Assembly: GCF_042677205.1 (NCBI RefSeq)
Contig: NZ_JBHTIU010000106.1
Location: forward strand, 37,127 to 101,126
Direction: 5' to 3'
DNA length: 64,000 bases
Origin: Paenibacillus_L residui
Lineage (GTDB): Bacteria > Bacillota > Bacilli > Paenibacillales > NBRC-103111
This document shows positions 49,960-57,550 of the stretch, piece after piece (positions within the stretch are counted from its first letter, which is position 1; each line of letters opens with the position of its first letter). Position numbers and translations under genes: made by a program. The notes beneath the pieces are model-generated. The model ran no database searches and had not been told where the DNA came from. It saw nothing but the letters and a program-made list of their open reading frames with translations.

Positions 49960-51261
49960 TCATTTACCCATTAGCTCTTCCAGTCTCGTGTGCATATCAC
50001 TTACAAACTGCTCCGGCGTCAGCTGCCCCTGAATAAGCTTTTGGATGGCCGCGTTGAAATGCAGCTGCCTAAATTCCTCATACTTGGGCGCTAACGGGCG
50101 GTTGCGGCTAATGGACACCTGATCGACAAACGGTTTCATAATCGGATCCTGGGCAAATTCCGTCGTCGCAAAATCCTTCGTCCAGCCGACTACGCTGGTC
50201 ACTTCGGCAAATTTATCGTAGTAAGTCGGCTTCTCTCCGGTAAAGATAAATTCCAGAAACTTTCCTGCAATTTCCTTATGCTTGCTTTGCTCCGTGATGC
50301 TTAACGTGTTCGGATAACCAAGCACGGCTTTCCCGGCCGGTCCCGCAGGGCTTGGGGCGGTCGCCCATTTCCCATCCAGATTAGGATTGGCCTTCAGGCT
50401 GCCCGACGCCCACATTCCGTTGAACATCATCGCCGTATTTCCGGAAATAAAGCTGTTCATGGTCGCTTCCCAATCCATACCTGTAACCGTTTTCGGCATC
50501 ACGTTGTAAGTATTGGACAAATCGTAGATATACTTCGCAACAGCAAGTCCGGATTCGTTGTTAATCGTCGGTCTCCAGAAGTTCCCCTCGCGAACGATAA
50601 CGTCATTACCGGCCTGCCAGAAGAAAGGAAGCACATAATCATCGGGCTCCCAGCCGGCAGCCGGGAAAGCCAGTCCGTATTGATCGCCCTTGGTGAGCTT
50701 CTGTGCATACTCCAGCAGTTCTTCCCAGGTTTCAGGCGGGTTATTGGGATCCAACCCCGCCTCTTCAAACAGGTCGGTGCGGTAGAAGAAGCCCCATACG
50801 CTTCCATCCCAAGGGACGCCGTAATACTTGCCGTCTTCCCCCTTCACCGAATCGAATCCGGATTCCAGGAACTGATTGAGCATTTCTTGAGAGACATAAT
50901 CATTGACGGGAGCGAACGCTCCCAAACGCTGGTACTCGCTGGCCCATTGCCCGTTAAGCATGACCAGGTCCGGAGCTTGTCCGACCGTTAGCTGGCGCTG
51001 GAACATGGAGTAAGCTTCCCCCCAGCCGACATTGACGATTTTCACAGTGACTCCGGGATTTTGGCTGCTGAATTCCTTGGCCATTTCATCCAACAGGGTC
51101 ACCTGCGCGGGGACCGTTCCGCCGATATGCTGAAATACAAGCTCTACCTTCTCTTCCGAGGACGATCCTTCACTGCCGCCGCTCTGGGAGCAGGCACCCA
51201 GCAAGGATACGGACATAACGGCGGCCATCGACATTTTCATTACTCGAAAAGGACTTTTCAT
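49960..51261 (-). CDS. extracellular sugar-binding lipoprotein (ABC importer)
   Basis: 433 residues. The lipoprotein signal ends SLLGACSQSGG (lipid Cys at 24). The mature protein is a family-1 solute-binding fold: VTVKIVNVGWGEAYSMFQRQ, PDLVMLNGQWASEYQRLGAF, TGMDWEATMNSFISGNTAMMF and KHKEIAGKFLEFIFTGE. It captures an oligosaccharide or glycoside outside the cell and passes it to the two permeases encoded next. GGGGAGAG lies before the ATG. The ligand is unknown but should be what the downstream enzymes process. Confidence 0.9.
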   Translation of the reverse strand: MKSPFRVMKMSMAAVMSVSLLGACSQSGGSEGSSSEEKVELVFQHIGGTVPAQVTLLDEMAKEFSSQNPGVTVKIVNVGWGEAYSMFQRQLTVGQAPDLVMLNGQWASEYQRLGAFAPVNDYVSQEMLNQFLESGFDSVKGEDGKYYGVPWDGSVWGFFYRTDLFEEAGLDPNNPPETWEELLEYAQKLTKGDQYGLAFPAAGWEPDDYVLPFFWQAGNDVIVREGNFWRPTINNESGLAVAKYIYDLSNTYNVMPKTVTGMDWEATMNSFISGNTAMMFNGMWASGSLKANPNLDGKWATAPSPAGPAGKAVLGYPNTLSITEQSKHKEIAGKFLEFIFTGEKPTYYDKFAEVTSVVGWTKDFATTEFAQDPIMKPFVDQVSISRNRPLAPKYEEFRQLHFNAAIQKLIQGQLTPEQFVSDMHTRLEELMGK

Positions 51262-51301
51262 TAATACGCTCTCCCCTTCATCTCTCAGCTTAAATGCTCT
51301 A

Positions 51302-51772
51302 CTAATCTCTGATCCTTACAATCATTTCGATTTCGACAGGGATATTTTTAGGCAGCACATAGGTACCCATTGCGGAACGGGCATGCTTGCCTCTTTCCCC
51401 GAAAACATCCACCATCAAGTCCGAGAAGCCGTTCATTACTTGAGGCTGCTGATAGAAATCCTCGCTGCTGGCGACCAGACCGAGCACCTTGACCAAAGCA
51501 TCGACACGATCCAGACTTCCCAAGTAGTTCTTGAGCTGGGCCAGCAGGATAATCCCGCATTCCCGGGCTGCCTGATAGCCTTCCTCCACCGTCAGATCTT
51601 TGCCGAGTTTGCCTGTCCAGATCGGACTGCCGTCATCCTCCCGTTCCGGTCCGTGGCCGGAAGTGTACAGCAGGTTGCCGTGCTGACGGATCGGCACGAT
51701 GGCTTTTCCCTGCAAATCGATCTTTGGAAGTATCAAACCTAGCTCTTTAATTCTTTCATCTGCCAAACTCAT
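51302..51772 (-). CDS. RidA-family protein (Arg-less subgroup)
   Basis: 156 residues. VPIRQHGNLLYTSGHGPERED, YQAARECGIILLAQLKNYLG and HARSAMGTYVLPKNIPVEIE match the YjgF/RidA fold, trimeric and cytosolic. In canonical RidA the position equivalent to the Val of TYVLPKN is the Arg that binds the enamine carboxylate. Here it is absent, so enamine-deaminase activity is uncertain. It is the first gene after the ROK box at 51802, ahead of the binding protein. In this context it may process an imine or enamine made by the PLP enzyme. GGGAGG precedes the ATG. Confidence 0.82.
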   Translation of the reverse strand: MSLADERIKELGLILPKIDLQGKAIVPIRQHGNLLYTSGHGPEREDDGSPIWTGKLGKDLTVEEGYQAARECGIILLAQLKNYLGSLDRVDALVKVLGLVASSEDFYQQPQVMNGFSDLMVDVFGERGKHARSAMGTYVLPKNIPVEIEMIVRIRD

Positions 51773-51801
51773 GAATAAGTCCTCCCTTTTGCATAATTAG
51801 T

Positions 51802-51826
51802 TAGTTTATTTGTCGAATAATCTAAC
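51802..51826 (-). promoter_or_regulatory. ROK-type operator before the transporter/enzyme operon
   Basis: Half-sites TTAGTTTATT and AATAATCTAA with a five-base centre span 25 bases. The length and TTAGTTT arm match the Bacillus subtilis xyl operator bound by the ROK protein XylR (whose half-sites are TTAGTTTGTT and AACAAACTAA). It lies 30 bases upstream of the RidA start codon. Confidence 0.75.
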
Positions 51827-51979
51827 AAAATATAGTAATACAGCCAAATGCGGTTCAGGAAATTCCGCTTAATGCATAGGCCGGCTTGCAATCCCCTTGC
51901 CGAAGATTCCATTCTTCCCCGTTCCTGCGCTATACCGGCGGAAGTCCTGTCTGCATCTGTCTGGAATACCTGTGCCTTG

Positions 51980-53299
51980 TTACTTGAAAAACTGAGGCAA
52001 ATACGGCTTGTTCTCCGCCAAAATCTGATCGAGTACAGCTTTGGCCAATGAAGAGCCTCCTACCAGCGGATGGATGGCAAGCGCTTGTAGAGCACTGCCG
52101 TAGTCCCCGTTCACACCGGCTTCTACCGTAAGCTCTTCGTAGGCTTTAACGACCTGGATCAAGCCCCGGATTTCAGCCGGCAGCGGCCCGCCGCTCAGCA
52201 TCATCGGAGTAGCCCCCTCCGAAGAAATGATGCATCTGACCTCCACCGAAACATCCTCTCCCAGACACGGAATAACCCCATTATTGCGAACGTTGACTAC
52301 CTGGATATTGCGGGCATTGTTGTATATCGATGTAATAAGGTCAACCGCCGCTTCCGAGTAGTACGCTCCTCCCCGTTGTTCCAGCTGAGCCGGCTTCACC
52401 TTTAATTCCGGATCCTTATACAGCTCGAACAGCTCCGCCTCCACCTTCTTGACCGCATCGGCCCTGGTTCCTTTGACCTTCAGCGCTTCCTGCTGCTCCT
52501 TGAGCATCTTATCCTTCAAATAATAGTAGCGAAGATAAGAGCAGGGGATCATTCCGAGAGAAGCAAGAAACCCGTCCCCCCATTTATAATCGGGGATATT
52601 CTTCACGGACAGGCCGCTGGCGTTGTCAAACATCCGCACGATGTCCTCCGTCCGGTCGACGCCGTTGATCCTGATATTTCGCGTCCAGTTCAAATGATTG
52701 ATGCCGACCATTTCCATATCGACATTCGCCGGATCGGTCTCCGCCAGCTGGGCAATTTGCATCTTGGTATGGATGGGCAAATTGCATAAGCCGATGGTAC
52801 GAATGGAGGAATGCTTCAATACCGCTTCCGTAATAATGCCTGCCGGGTTAGTGAAGTTAATCAGGAAAGCTTCGGGTGCAAGCTCTTCCATCTCTTTGCA
52901 TATGTCCAGGATGACGGGAATCGTTCGGATCGCTTTCGCGAACCCTCCGGCCCCGGTTGTTTCCTGGCCGATGCAGCCGTACTGGAGCGGAATCCGTTCG
53001 TCCACCGCCCGGGCATCCAGGCCGCCAACGCGAATTTGCGTCAGTACAAAGCTGGCCCCGGAAATCGCTTCCCGACGATCCAACGTCAGATGCAGCCGGA
53101 TGGGAACCCCCGCGTTCTCAATCATTCTCCGGGCAAGTTCACCGACGATCTGCAGCTTCTCGCGGCCGGCTTCAATATCCACGAGGTACAGCTCTTGCAG
53201 CGGAAATTGCTCATAATTTTTGATAAACCCTTCAATCAACTCGGGGGTATAAGAGGAGCCCCCGCCGATAACGGCCACTTTAAGCGGTTTAGGATTCAA
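51980..53299 (-). CDS. GH4-family 6-phospho-glycosidase (6-phospho-beta-glucosidase-like)
   Basis: 439 residues. KVAVIGGGSSYTPELIEGF is the NAD site of glycoside hydrolase family 4. IGQETTGAGGFAKAIRTIPV, NFTNPAGI and LCNLPIHTKM carry the metal Cys and catalytic residues, and MVGINHLNWTRNI carries the metal His. GH4 enzymes act through transient oxidation at C3 and need Mn2+ and NAD. The gene overlaps the kinase gene upstream by 11 bases, so a kinase product (phosphorylated disaccharide or glycoside) is a plausible substrate. The beta-glucoside subgroup is closest by motif, though this is a family-level call. Confidence 0.88.
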   Translation of the reverse strand: MNPKPLKVAVIGGGSSYTPELIEGFIKNYEQFPLQELYLVDIEAGREKLQIVGELARRMIENAGVPIRLHLTLDRREAISGASFVLTQIRVGGLDARAVDERIPLQYGCIGQETTGAGGFAKAIRTIPVILDICKEMEELAPEAFLINFTNPAGIITEAVLKHSSIRTIGLCNLPIHTKMQIAQLAETDPANVDMEMVGINHLNWTRNIRINGVDRTEDIVRMFDNASGLSVKNIPDYKWGDGFLASLGMIPCSYLRYYYLKDKMLKEQQEALKVKGTRADAVKKVEAELFELYKDPELKVKPAQLEQRGGAYYSEAAVDLITSIYNNARNIQVVNVRNNGVIPCLGEDVSVEVRCIISSEGATPMMLSGGPLPAEIRGLIQVVKAYEELTVEAGVNGDYGSALQALAIHPLVGGSSLAKAVLDQILAENKPYLPQFFK

Positions 53300-54278
53300 C
53301 GATAATCTCCCTCCTGTACGAATTTAATCGTTCGGTAATTTGCGGCCCCGCAGGAAGCTGAAGCTGATCCATCCCCATCAATACCGCTCCGAAGACCGGC
53401 TCCATTTCCGGGATTTCAATCGTAAAATCAGTATGCTCCTCACGCAGGGTCTCTTCGAGACTTTGCAGCAGGCAGGAGCTCTTGCCCCTCTGGAAAATGC
53501 TTCCGATCAACACTATCGGAATGTTGTCCACACCGAAGCTTCCTATTCTTCTCATGACGGAGCGTGCCGCATTGCCCAATTCGTGCCCGACCTCGGACAA
53601 CAGACGGATCGAGAGAGCATCCCCGTCCTGGACCGCTTCATGAAGAACAATGGTCAATTCGGATGGAACCGTCCTTACCTGCCGGTCCAAATAATCGTTG
53701 AGCAGCGCTTCCATGGAAGAATAGCCGAGGTAGGAAGGAACCCTTTCCGTAAGAATAGAAGGGATATCCCGCTGCTCCCACGACCGGACTGCCGCTCTGA
53801 AGGTTTCGATTGCCATATGATTGCCCCCGGCATAATCGCCGTACAGATAACCGAATCCCCCTGTTTGCACGACCTGCCCGTCCCTGTTTCTGCCGAATGC
53901 GTTCGTTCCGCTTCCGCAGACAAGCACAATGCCCACATTGTCCGGACTACCCGCGCGCAGCCCGGCCATTGTATCACAAGCCAGGTTCCAGCTGGTTACC
54001 GGTATTTTCTTAAGTCCGGATTCCAGCCGGATCATATCTGCTTCGCGGTCGGCCCCTGCGAGCGTATATTGGACAAAATCCAGATCCGCATACTGCAAGC
54101 CGGCCTGTTCCAGTGCATGCTTCATTGCAGTTGAAATATGGTCCATCGCTCTATCGAGACCTATCTTCTGGTAATTGGCTCCACCGGCCAGACCTTCTCC
54201 AAGCAAATTCCCCTCGGCGTCGGTTATTACCGCATAGGTCTTACTCCCACCGCCGTCCACTCCCATAATCAACGCCAT
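53289..54278 (-). CDS. BadF/BadG-type sugar kinase (N-acetylglucosamine-kinase-like)
   Basis: 329 residues of the actin-like ASKHA fold. IMGVDGGGSKTYAVITDAEG is phosphate-1, VLVCGSGTNAFG and QTGGFGYLYGDYAGGNHMAI form the adenosine and phosphate-2 region, and VLIGSIFQRG lies near the C-terminus. Eukaryotic NAGK and bacterial MurK-type kinases share it. It would phosphorylate an incoming amino sugar or its glycoside in the cytosol. It starts the leftward operon, behind a ROK box at 54320-54344. GAGGAG lies before the ATG at 54278. Confidence 0.85.
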   Translation of the reverse strand: MALIMGVDGGGSKTYAVITDAEGNLLGEGLAGGANYQKIGLDRAMDHISTAMKHALEQAGLQYADLDFVQYTLAGADREADMIRLESGLKKIPVTSWNLACDTMAGLRAGSPDNVGIVLVCGSGTNAFGRNRDGQVVQTGGFGYLYGDYAGGNHMAIETFRAAVRSWEQRDIPSILTERVPSYLGYSSMEALLNDYLDRQVRTVPSELTIVLHEAVQDGDALSIRLLSEVGHELGNAARSVMRRIGSFGVDNIPIVLIGSIFQRGKSSCLLQSLEETLREEHTDFTIEIPEMEPVFGAVLMGMDQLQLPAGPQITERLNSYRREIIVES

Positions 54279-54319
54279 CCATCAATCTCCTCAAGACTAA
54301 AATTTAAGTATGTAGCCAG

Positions 54320-54344
54320 TTAGTTTATGCAAAGAATAAACTAT
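54320..54344 (-). promoter_or_regulatory. ROK-type operator before the kinase/GH4 unit
   Basis: TTAGTTTAT and AATAAACTAT lie around GCAAAG over 25 bases. It shares the TTAGTTTAT arm and the spacing with the box at 51802. It lies 42 bases upstream of the kinase start. Confidence 0.75.
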
Positions 54345-54345
54345 A

Positions 54346-54796
54346 GTGATATCTTAATTTCCCGGCTATCAAATGTCAACGTTTTTTTGCAACCGTCTTC
54401 AGAATAATCTTCTTCCTTATCTCCTCCCCCCTTTTTGACTGTTATCCCATTTAATCAGAAAACTGCTTAGGGCCAGCCGAAACTGTCCCGTTAAATCGAA
54501 CCTATGCAGTTCGAAGCCGAAAGTAATTTCCTTCCTCCTCATATAGATTTTCAAACCAACTAACCCTGGGAACCAGCCGCATACGGTTTAAAAAATTATT
54601 TCTTTTACCGCTTTGGCCGTTAGTTATACGTCCTGAACCGGAGTAAGTCTGTCGGCTTCCGGATTACGTGCTTTCTGAGCAATGGGGATAACAGTCCAAG
54701 GGACGGTGGAATGGAGATCAAGAGCAAGCGAGAGAGTGAATATCCGAACGTAAATTCGAAAAGTTACGACTCTGGCGTGTAACAACACCATAAACA
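54346..54796. other. intergenic region, no gene seen
   Basis: About 450 bases between the ROK box and the terminator of the adenylyltransferase gene. I see no convincing frame or RNA element. Confidence 0.45.
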
Positions 54797-54842
54797 AAAA
54801 GGGGGGCGTCCCCATCCAGGCTTCAGCCTGGTGGACCGCCCC
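54797..54842 (-). terminator. terminator of the adenylyltransferase gene
   Basis: GGGGCG (54803-54808) pairs with CGCCCC (54837-54842), with CCAGGC/GCCTGG as an inner stem. On the complement TTTTT follows. Confidence 0.8.
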
Positions 54843-54881
54843 TCAAAGTTGTGTTAATCGCTATCAAGCAGAATACTGTGA

Positions 54882-55784
54882 TTAATCCCAAAGCTTTTCC
54901 TTAATCATATTCGGAAAAATTTCAGTGGCATCTCGCGGCAAGACCCGGACATGCTGCAAATAATCCGTGACACGCCGGTCGTCCTCGGCAGGATATTCAT
55001 ACTTCAGATGTTCGGCTACCTCCCGGGCTGTTCTGCGGAACAGATCGCCCGCTGTGAACAGCGCATTCCAAACTTCTTCATAATCTCCACTCGGATAGGT
55101 GCGCAATAGCTGCTGCCAGCGGTTCTCCGGGAGATAGTTCTCCAAATATTTGCCGTTCTTGCCGACACTGAGCGAAAAATCGGTTTGAATGCCGACCTGC
55201 CACTCCAGCATCTTGAGAAGCATCGGCCGGACATATAGATTAAGATGGTCCAGGGCAAATAGAATCTCTTGTCTCCATAGACCTTTAGCTACATAGGTGG
55301 ACACCCACCAAAACTCATTGCAGCAATCCGCGAAAAATTCCGCCGATGGCCTTTTCACCCAGTAATCTTCATCCGTCGGAGCGGGAATATCCGGCAAGCA
55401 GTTATCCTTATCCAATAACACGAGCAGCAGCTTATCTTCCTTACAGTATTCGTCCTTCTCATCCAACGGAATCAAGGTCAGGTCGATCCGGTTGCCATCC
55501 GTAAACAGCATCAAGTAAGAGAAACGCCTGCCCAGGTCCGGAGGAAACATGGCCATCGCCTCAGGAGTCTGCATAATGATTCGTTCTCCGAACCGGTCGA
55601 CCCAATTGGGGTCTTGCACGAAAGAGTCCATTTCGGTCACAAGAAAACTGATGTCATAATCTTGAAACATATCCTTGGGCACATTCGAATTGGTTCTTGA
55701 TCCTTCCAGGGTCACCGCTCGAATCCGCTCATCCTTCTCGGCGAATGCGAGGATGTCATCCAGCATTTCTCTCTCACTTCTCAT
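54882..55784 (-). CDS. aminoglycoside 6-adenylyltransferase-like protein (ANT(6) family)
   Basis: 300 residues of full family length. VTLEGSRTNSNVPKDMFQDYDISFLV is the nucleotidyltransferase motif with G-S-R and the D-x-D pair (DYD); RIDLTLIPLDEK is the third catalytic Asp region. WRQEILFALDHLNLYVRPML and KYLENYLPENRWQQLL are the typical C-terminal helices of streptomycin 6-adenylyltransferases. Chromosomal relatives are common in Bacillota and may modify streptomycin. No mobile element is adjacent. Activity on streptomycin is expected from the family but untested. Confidence 0.85.
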   Translation of the reverse strand: MRSEREMLDDILAFAEKDERIRAVTLEGSRTNSNVPKDMFQDYDISFLVTEMDSFVQDPNWVDRFGERIIMQTPEAMAMFPPDLGRRFSYLMLFTDGNRIDLTLIPLDEKDEYCKEDKLLLVLLDKDNCLPDIPAPTDEDYWVKRPSAEFFADCCNEFWWVSTYVAKGLWRQEILFALDHLNLYVRPMLLKMLEWQVGIQTDFSLSVGKNGKYLENYLPENRWQQLLRTYPSGDYEEVWNALFTAGDLFRRTAREVAEHLKYEYPAEDDRRVTDYLQHVRVLPRDATEIFPNMIKEKLWD

Positions 55785-56065
55785 CATCGTTTCACGGCCT
55801 CCCTATTTTTGATTGGATTTCCTGCTTACTATAAAGGCAGGCGGTCCGCGAATTCGATTTTCCCGGCCAATAACAAGATGAAGGGGTTACCACTTATCCA
55901 GCTTTCCCATGAACGGTACTCCTTTCAAAAAAATGGATCACATTCTAATAGGAAACAGGGGAATTTCCATTTTATGCAAAACAATTTGTTATTACAGTAA
56001 CATAACCGTAAGGGAAAACACAATTATTCCTTCGGGCCGAACCATCCGGTACCTGTGTCAAACAA

Positions 56066-57010
56066 TTATCCGCCTATCGTTTTCAGTTCGTTCGCCAAAT
56101 ATTGGATGGAGGCGGCCCTTTCTTTTGCATTTTGCCGATCGAATAGAAGCTGTTCCATCCATTCCCAAATATCTTCCAATTTACGCCTTCCCTGATAAAA
56201 GAGCAGAACATCGGGATCAACGGTATAATCGCTGTGAACCTGCTTGTAGATGCTTACAAAGTCTTCATAGTAGGGCTTGTCTGTCATAAACATGATATCC
56301 GCTTCAACGGGGGCCAATTTCAATCCTTCCCAATCCAGCAACATCAGTTGTTGTCCGGCTTGCATCAGATTCCAATGATGAATATCTGTGTGGCACAGGG
56401 CCATCCTTAACGAACGGCATTTCAAACCGGCGGACAGCTTGTCCACAGTGTCCATCAACCCTTTAACCTGCTCAAGATAAGGGTCCGTCACTTCTCTGAT
56501 TTCGGCAGGAACACGGGAATACTCCCCGCCCAACGTACTCCTCAGCCGCTGCATAAACGGGATGCAGAAATCTTCCTTAATGGCATCGGTGTCCGGCGGT
56601 ATTTCTTCCCCATATGAATGAAGCTCCGCTATCATTTCCGAAAGCTGGCGAACCTGCTCCCCGGATAAATCTCGGTCTCCTATCGTTTCGCCATCGATAT
56701 ACTCATAGAGCAGATAGATTCCTTCCTCGTCCTCACATTTATATTCCCCTTGCTTTGTTACGAGCGGCACGGGAAGTTTGCCTTTCAAGTAGCTATTTTG
56801 CAGAAGCCAAATGGTGATAGGCACATACTTGTCAATAAGAGCTGTCCACTTGGGGGTGGACGCTCTGCTTTTTTCATACGCCTTCAAAAAGTAGGTGCCA
56901 CTGTCACCGGACACTTTATAAGCGAGTGCCGCCCAGCCTCCCTGCTGCGGTAAAATTCCCTTGATCTCTAAGCTATAATGCTCCTTCAAAATGGTTTTCA
57001 GCTTGTTCAT
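56066..57010 (-). CDS. APH/CotS-type phosphotransferase
   Basis: 314 residues with a kinase-like fold. ALAYKVSGDSGTYFLKAYEK carries the ATP Lys, and LCHTDIHHWNLMQAGQQ is the catalytic loop (HxDxxxxN-like; Brenner motif H-T-D-I-H-x-W-N). LMLLDWEGLKLAPVEADIMF has the metal Asp. Members phosphorylate aminoglycosides, choline or homoserine, or act as spore-coat proteins. Its position beside the ANT(6)-like gene is suggestive of resistance but proves nothing. It stands alone on the - strand. Confidence 0.82.
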   Translation of the reverse strand: MNKLKTILKEHYSLEIKGILPQQGGWAALAYKVSGDSGTYFLKAYEKSRASTPKWTALIDKYVPITIWLLQNSYLKGKLPVPLVTKQGEYKCEDEEGIYLLYEYIDGETIGDRDLSGEQVRQLSEMIAELHSYGEEIPPDTDAIKEDFCIPFMQRLRSTLGGEYSRVPAEIREVTDPYLEQVKGLMDTVDKLSAGLKCRSLRMALCHTDIHHWNLMQAGQQLMLLDWEGLKLAPVEADIMFMTDKPYYEDFVSIYKQVHSDYTVDPDVLLFYQGRRKLEDIWEWMEQLLFDRQNAKERAASIQYLANELKTIGG

Positions 57011-57302
57011 TACATCCTCCTGACCGTTTTGGGAAAGCGGCTTACATTACTAATACAATAAGTATATTAAAACTCTACCCATAATAGGCAGTAAAAAAAG
57101 AATAAAAGAATACTCTCTCATTCCAGTATAGTCCGGGATCTTCGAATGTCATTCCTTAACGGGAGTCCGAAAACCCATCCTCCTTCCCCATTCAAGGAAA
57201 TAGGCGCTTGTTTCCTTTATAACGGCACATTTTCCATGGCGTCCAATCTTCCGGCCGTTCAGACACATATAATACAGAAAAAATAGAAGGGAGGATGTCG
57301 TT

Positions 57303-57410
57303 ATGGGATTTGGTGGAGCAGGTAGCTGTGGCGGATTGTTTACATCTACAGGGGTTATTCTTGTTCTTTTCATTCTGCTTGTAATTGTTTCCCGTGCTTG
57401 GCTTGTCTAA
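57303..57410 (+). CDS. YjcZ-family small sporulation protein
   Basis: ATG at 57303 with GGGAGGATG upstream and TAA at 57408-57410. The 35 residues are a glycine-rich start (MGFGGAGSCGG) followed by one hydrophobic helix (VILVLFILLVIV) and a short tail. This matches YjcZ/YkrE-type peptides of spore formers. A terminator follows. It was considered as a RiPP precursor for the nearby cyclodehydratase and judged unlikely, with one Cys and few Ser/Thr. Confidence 0.75.
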   Translation: MGFGGAGSCGGLFTSTGVILVLFILLVIVSRAWLV

Positions 57411-57485
57411 TTTCTAGGGATACTTTACGTTATCGCATGATTAGCAAGCTATAGGGATTCTGGCCGTCCCTGCAACGAAAGAGAA

Positions 57486-57535
57486 AGAGCGAGTGTGTCG
57501 GTGGAACCAGCACCGTTAACCTCGCTCTTTTTTTT
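57486..57535 (+). terminator. rho-independent terminator after the small protein
   Basis: AGAGCGAG (57486-57493) pairs with CTCGCTCT (57521-57528), with an inner CGGTG/CACCG stem, and a T-run of eight follows. It separates this gene from the convergent YcaO gene. Confidence 0.85.
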
Positions 57536-57550
57536 GACATTCTATCCCGG

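Noticed and set aside
57303..57410. Small glycine-rich peptide as the TOMM precursor
   Set aside because: It has one Cys and a membrane helix, is on the opposite strand, and fits the YjcZ sporulation family much better.
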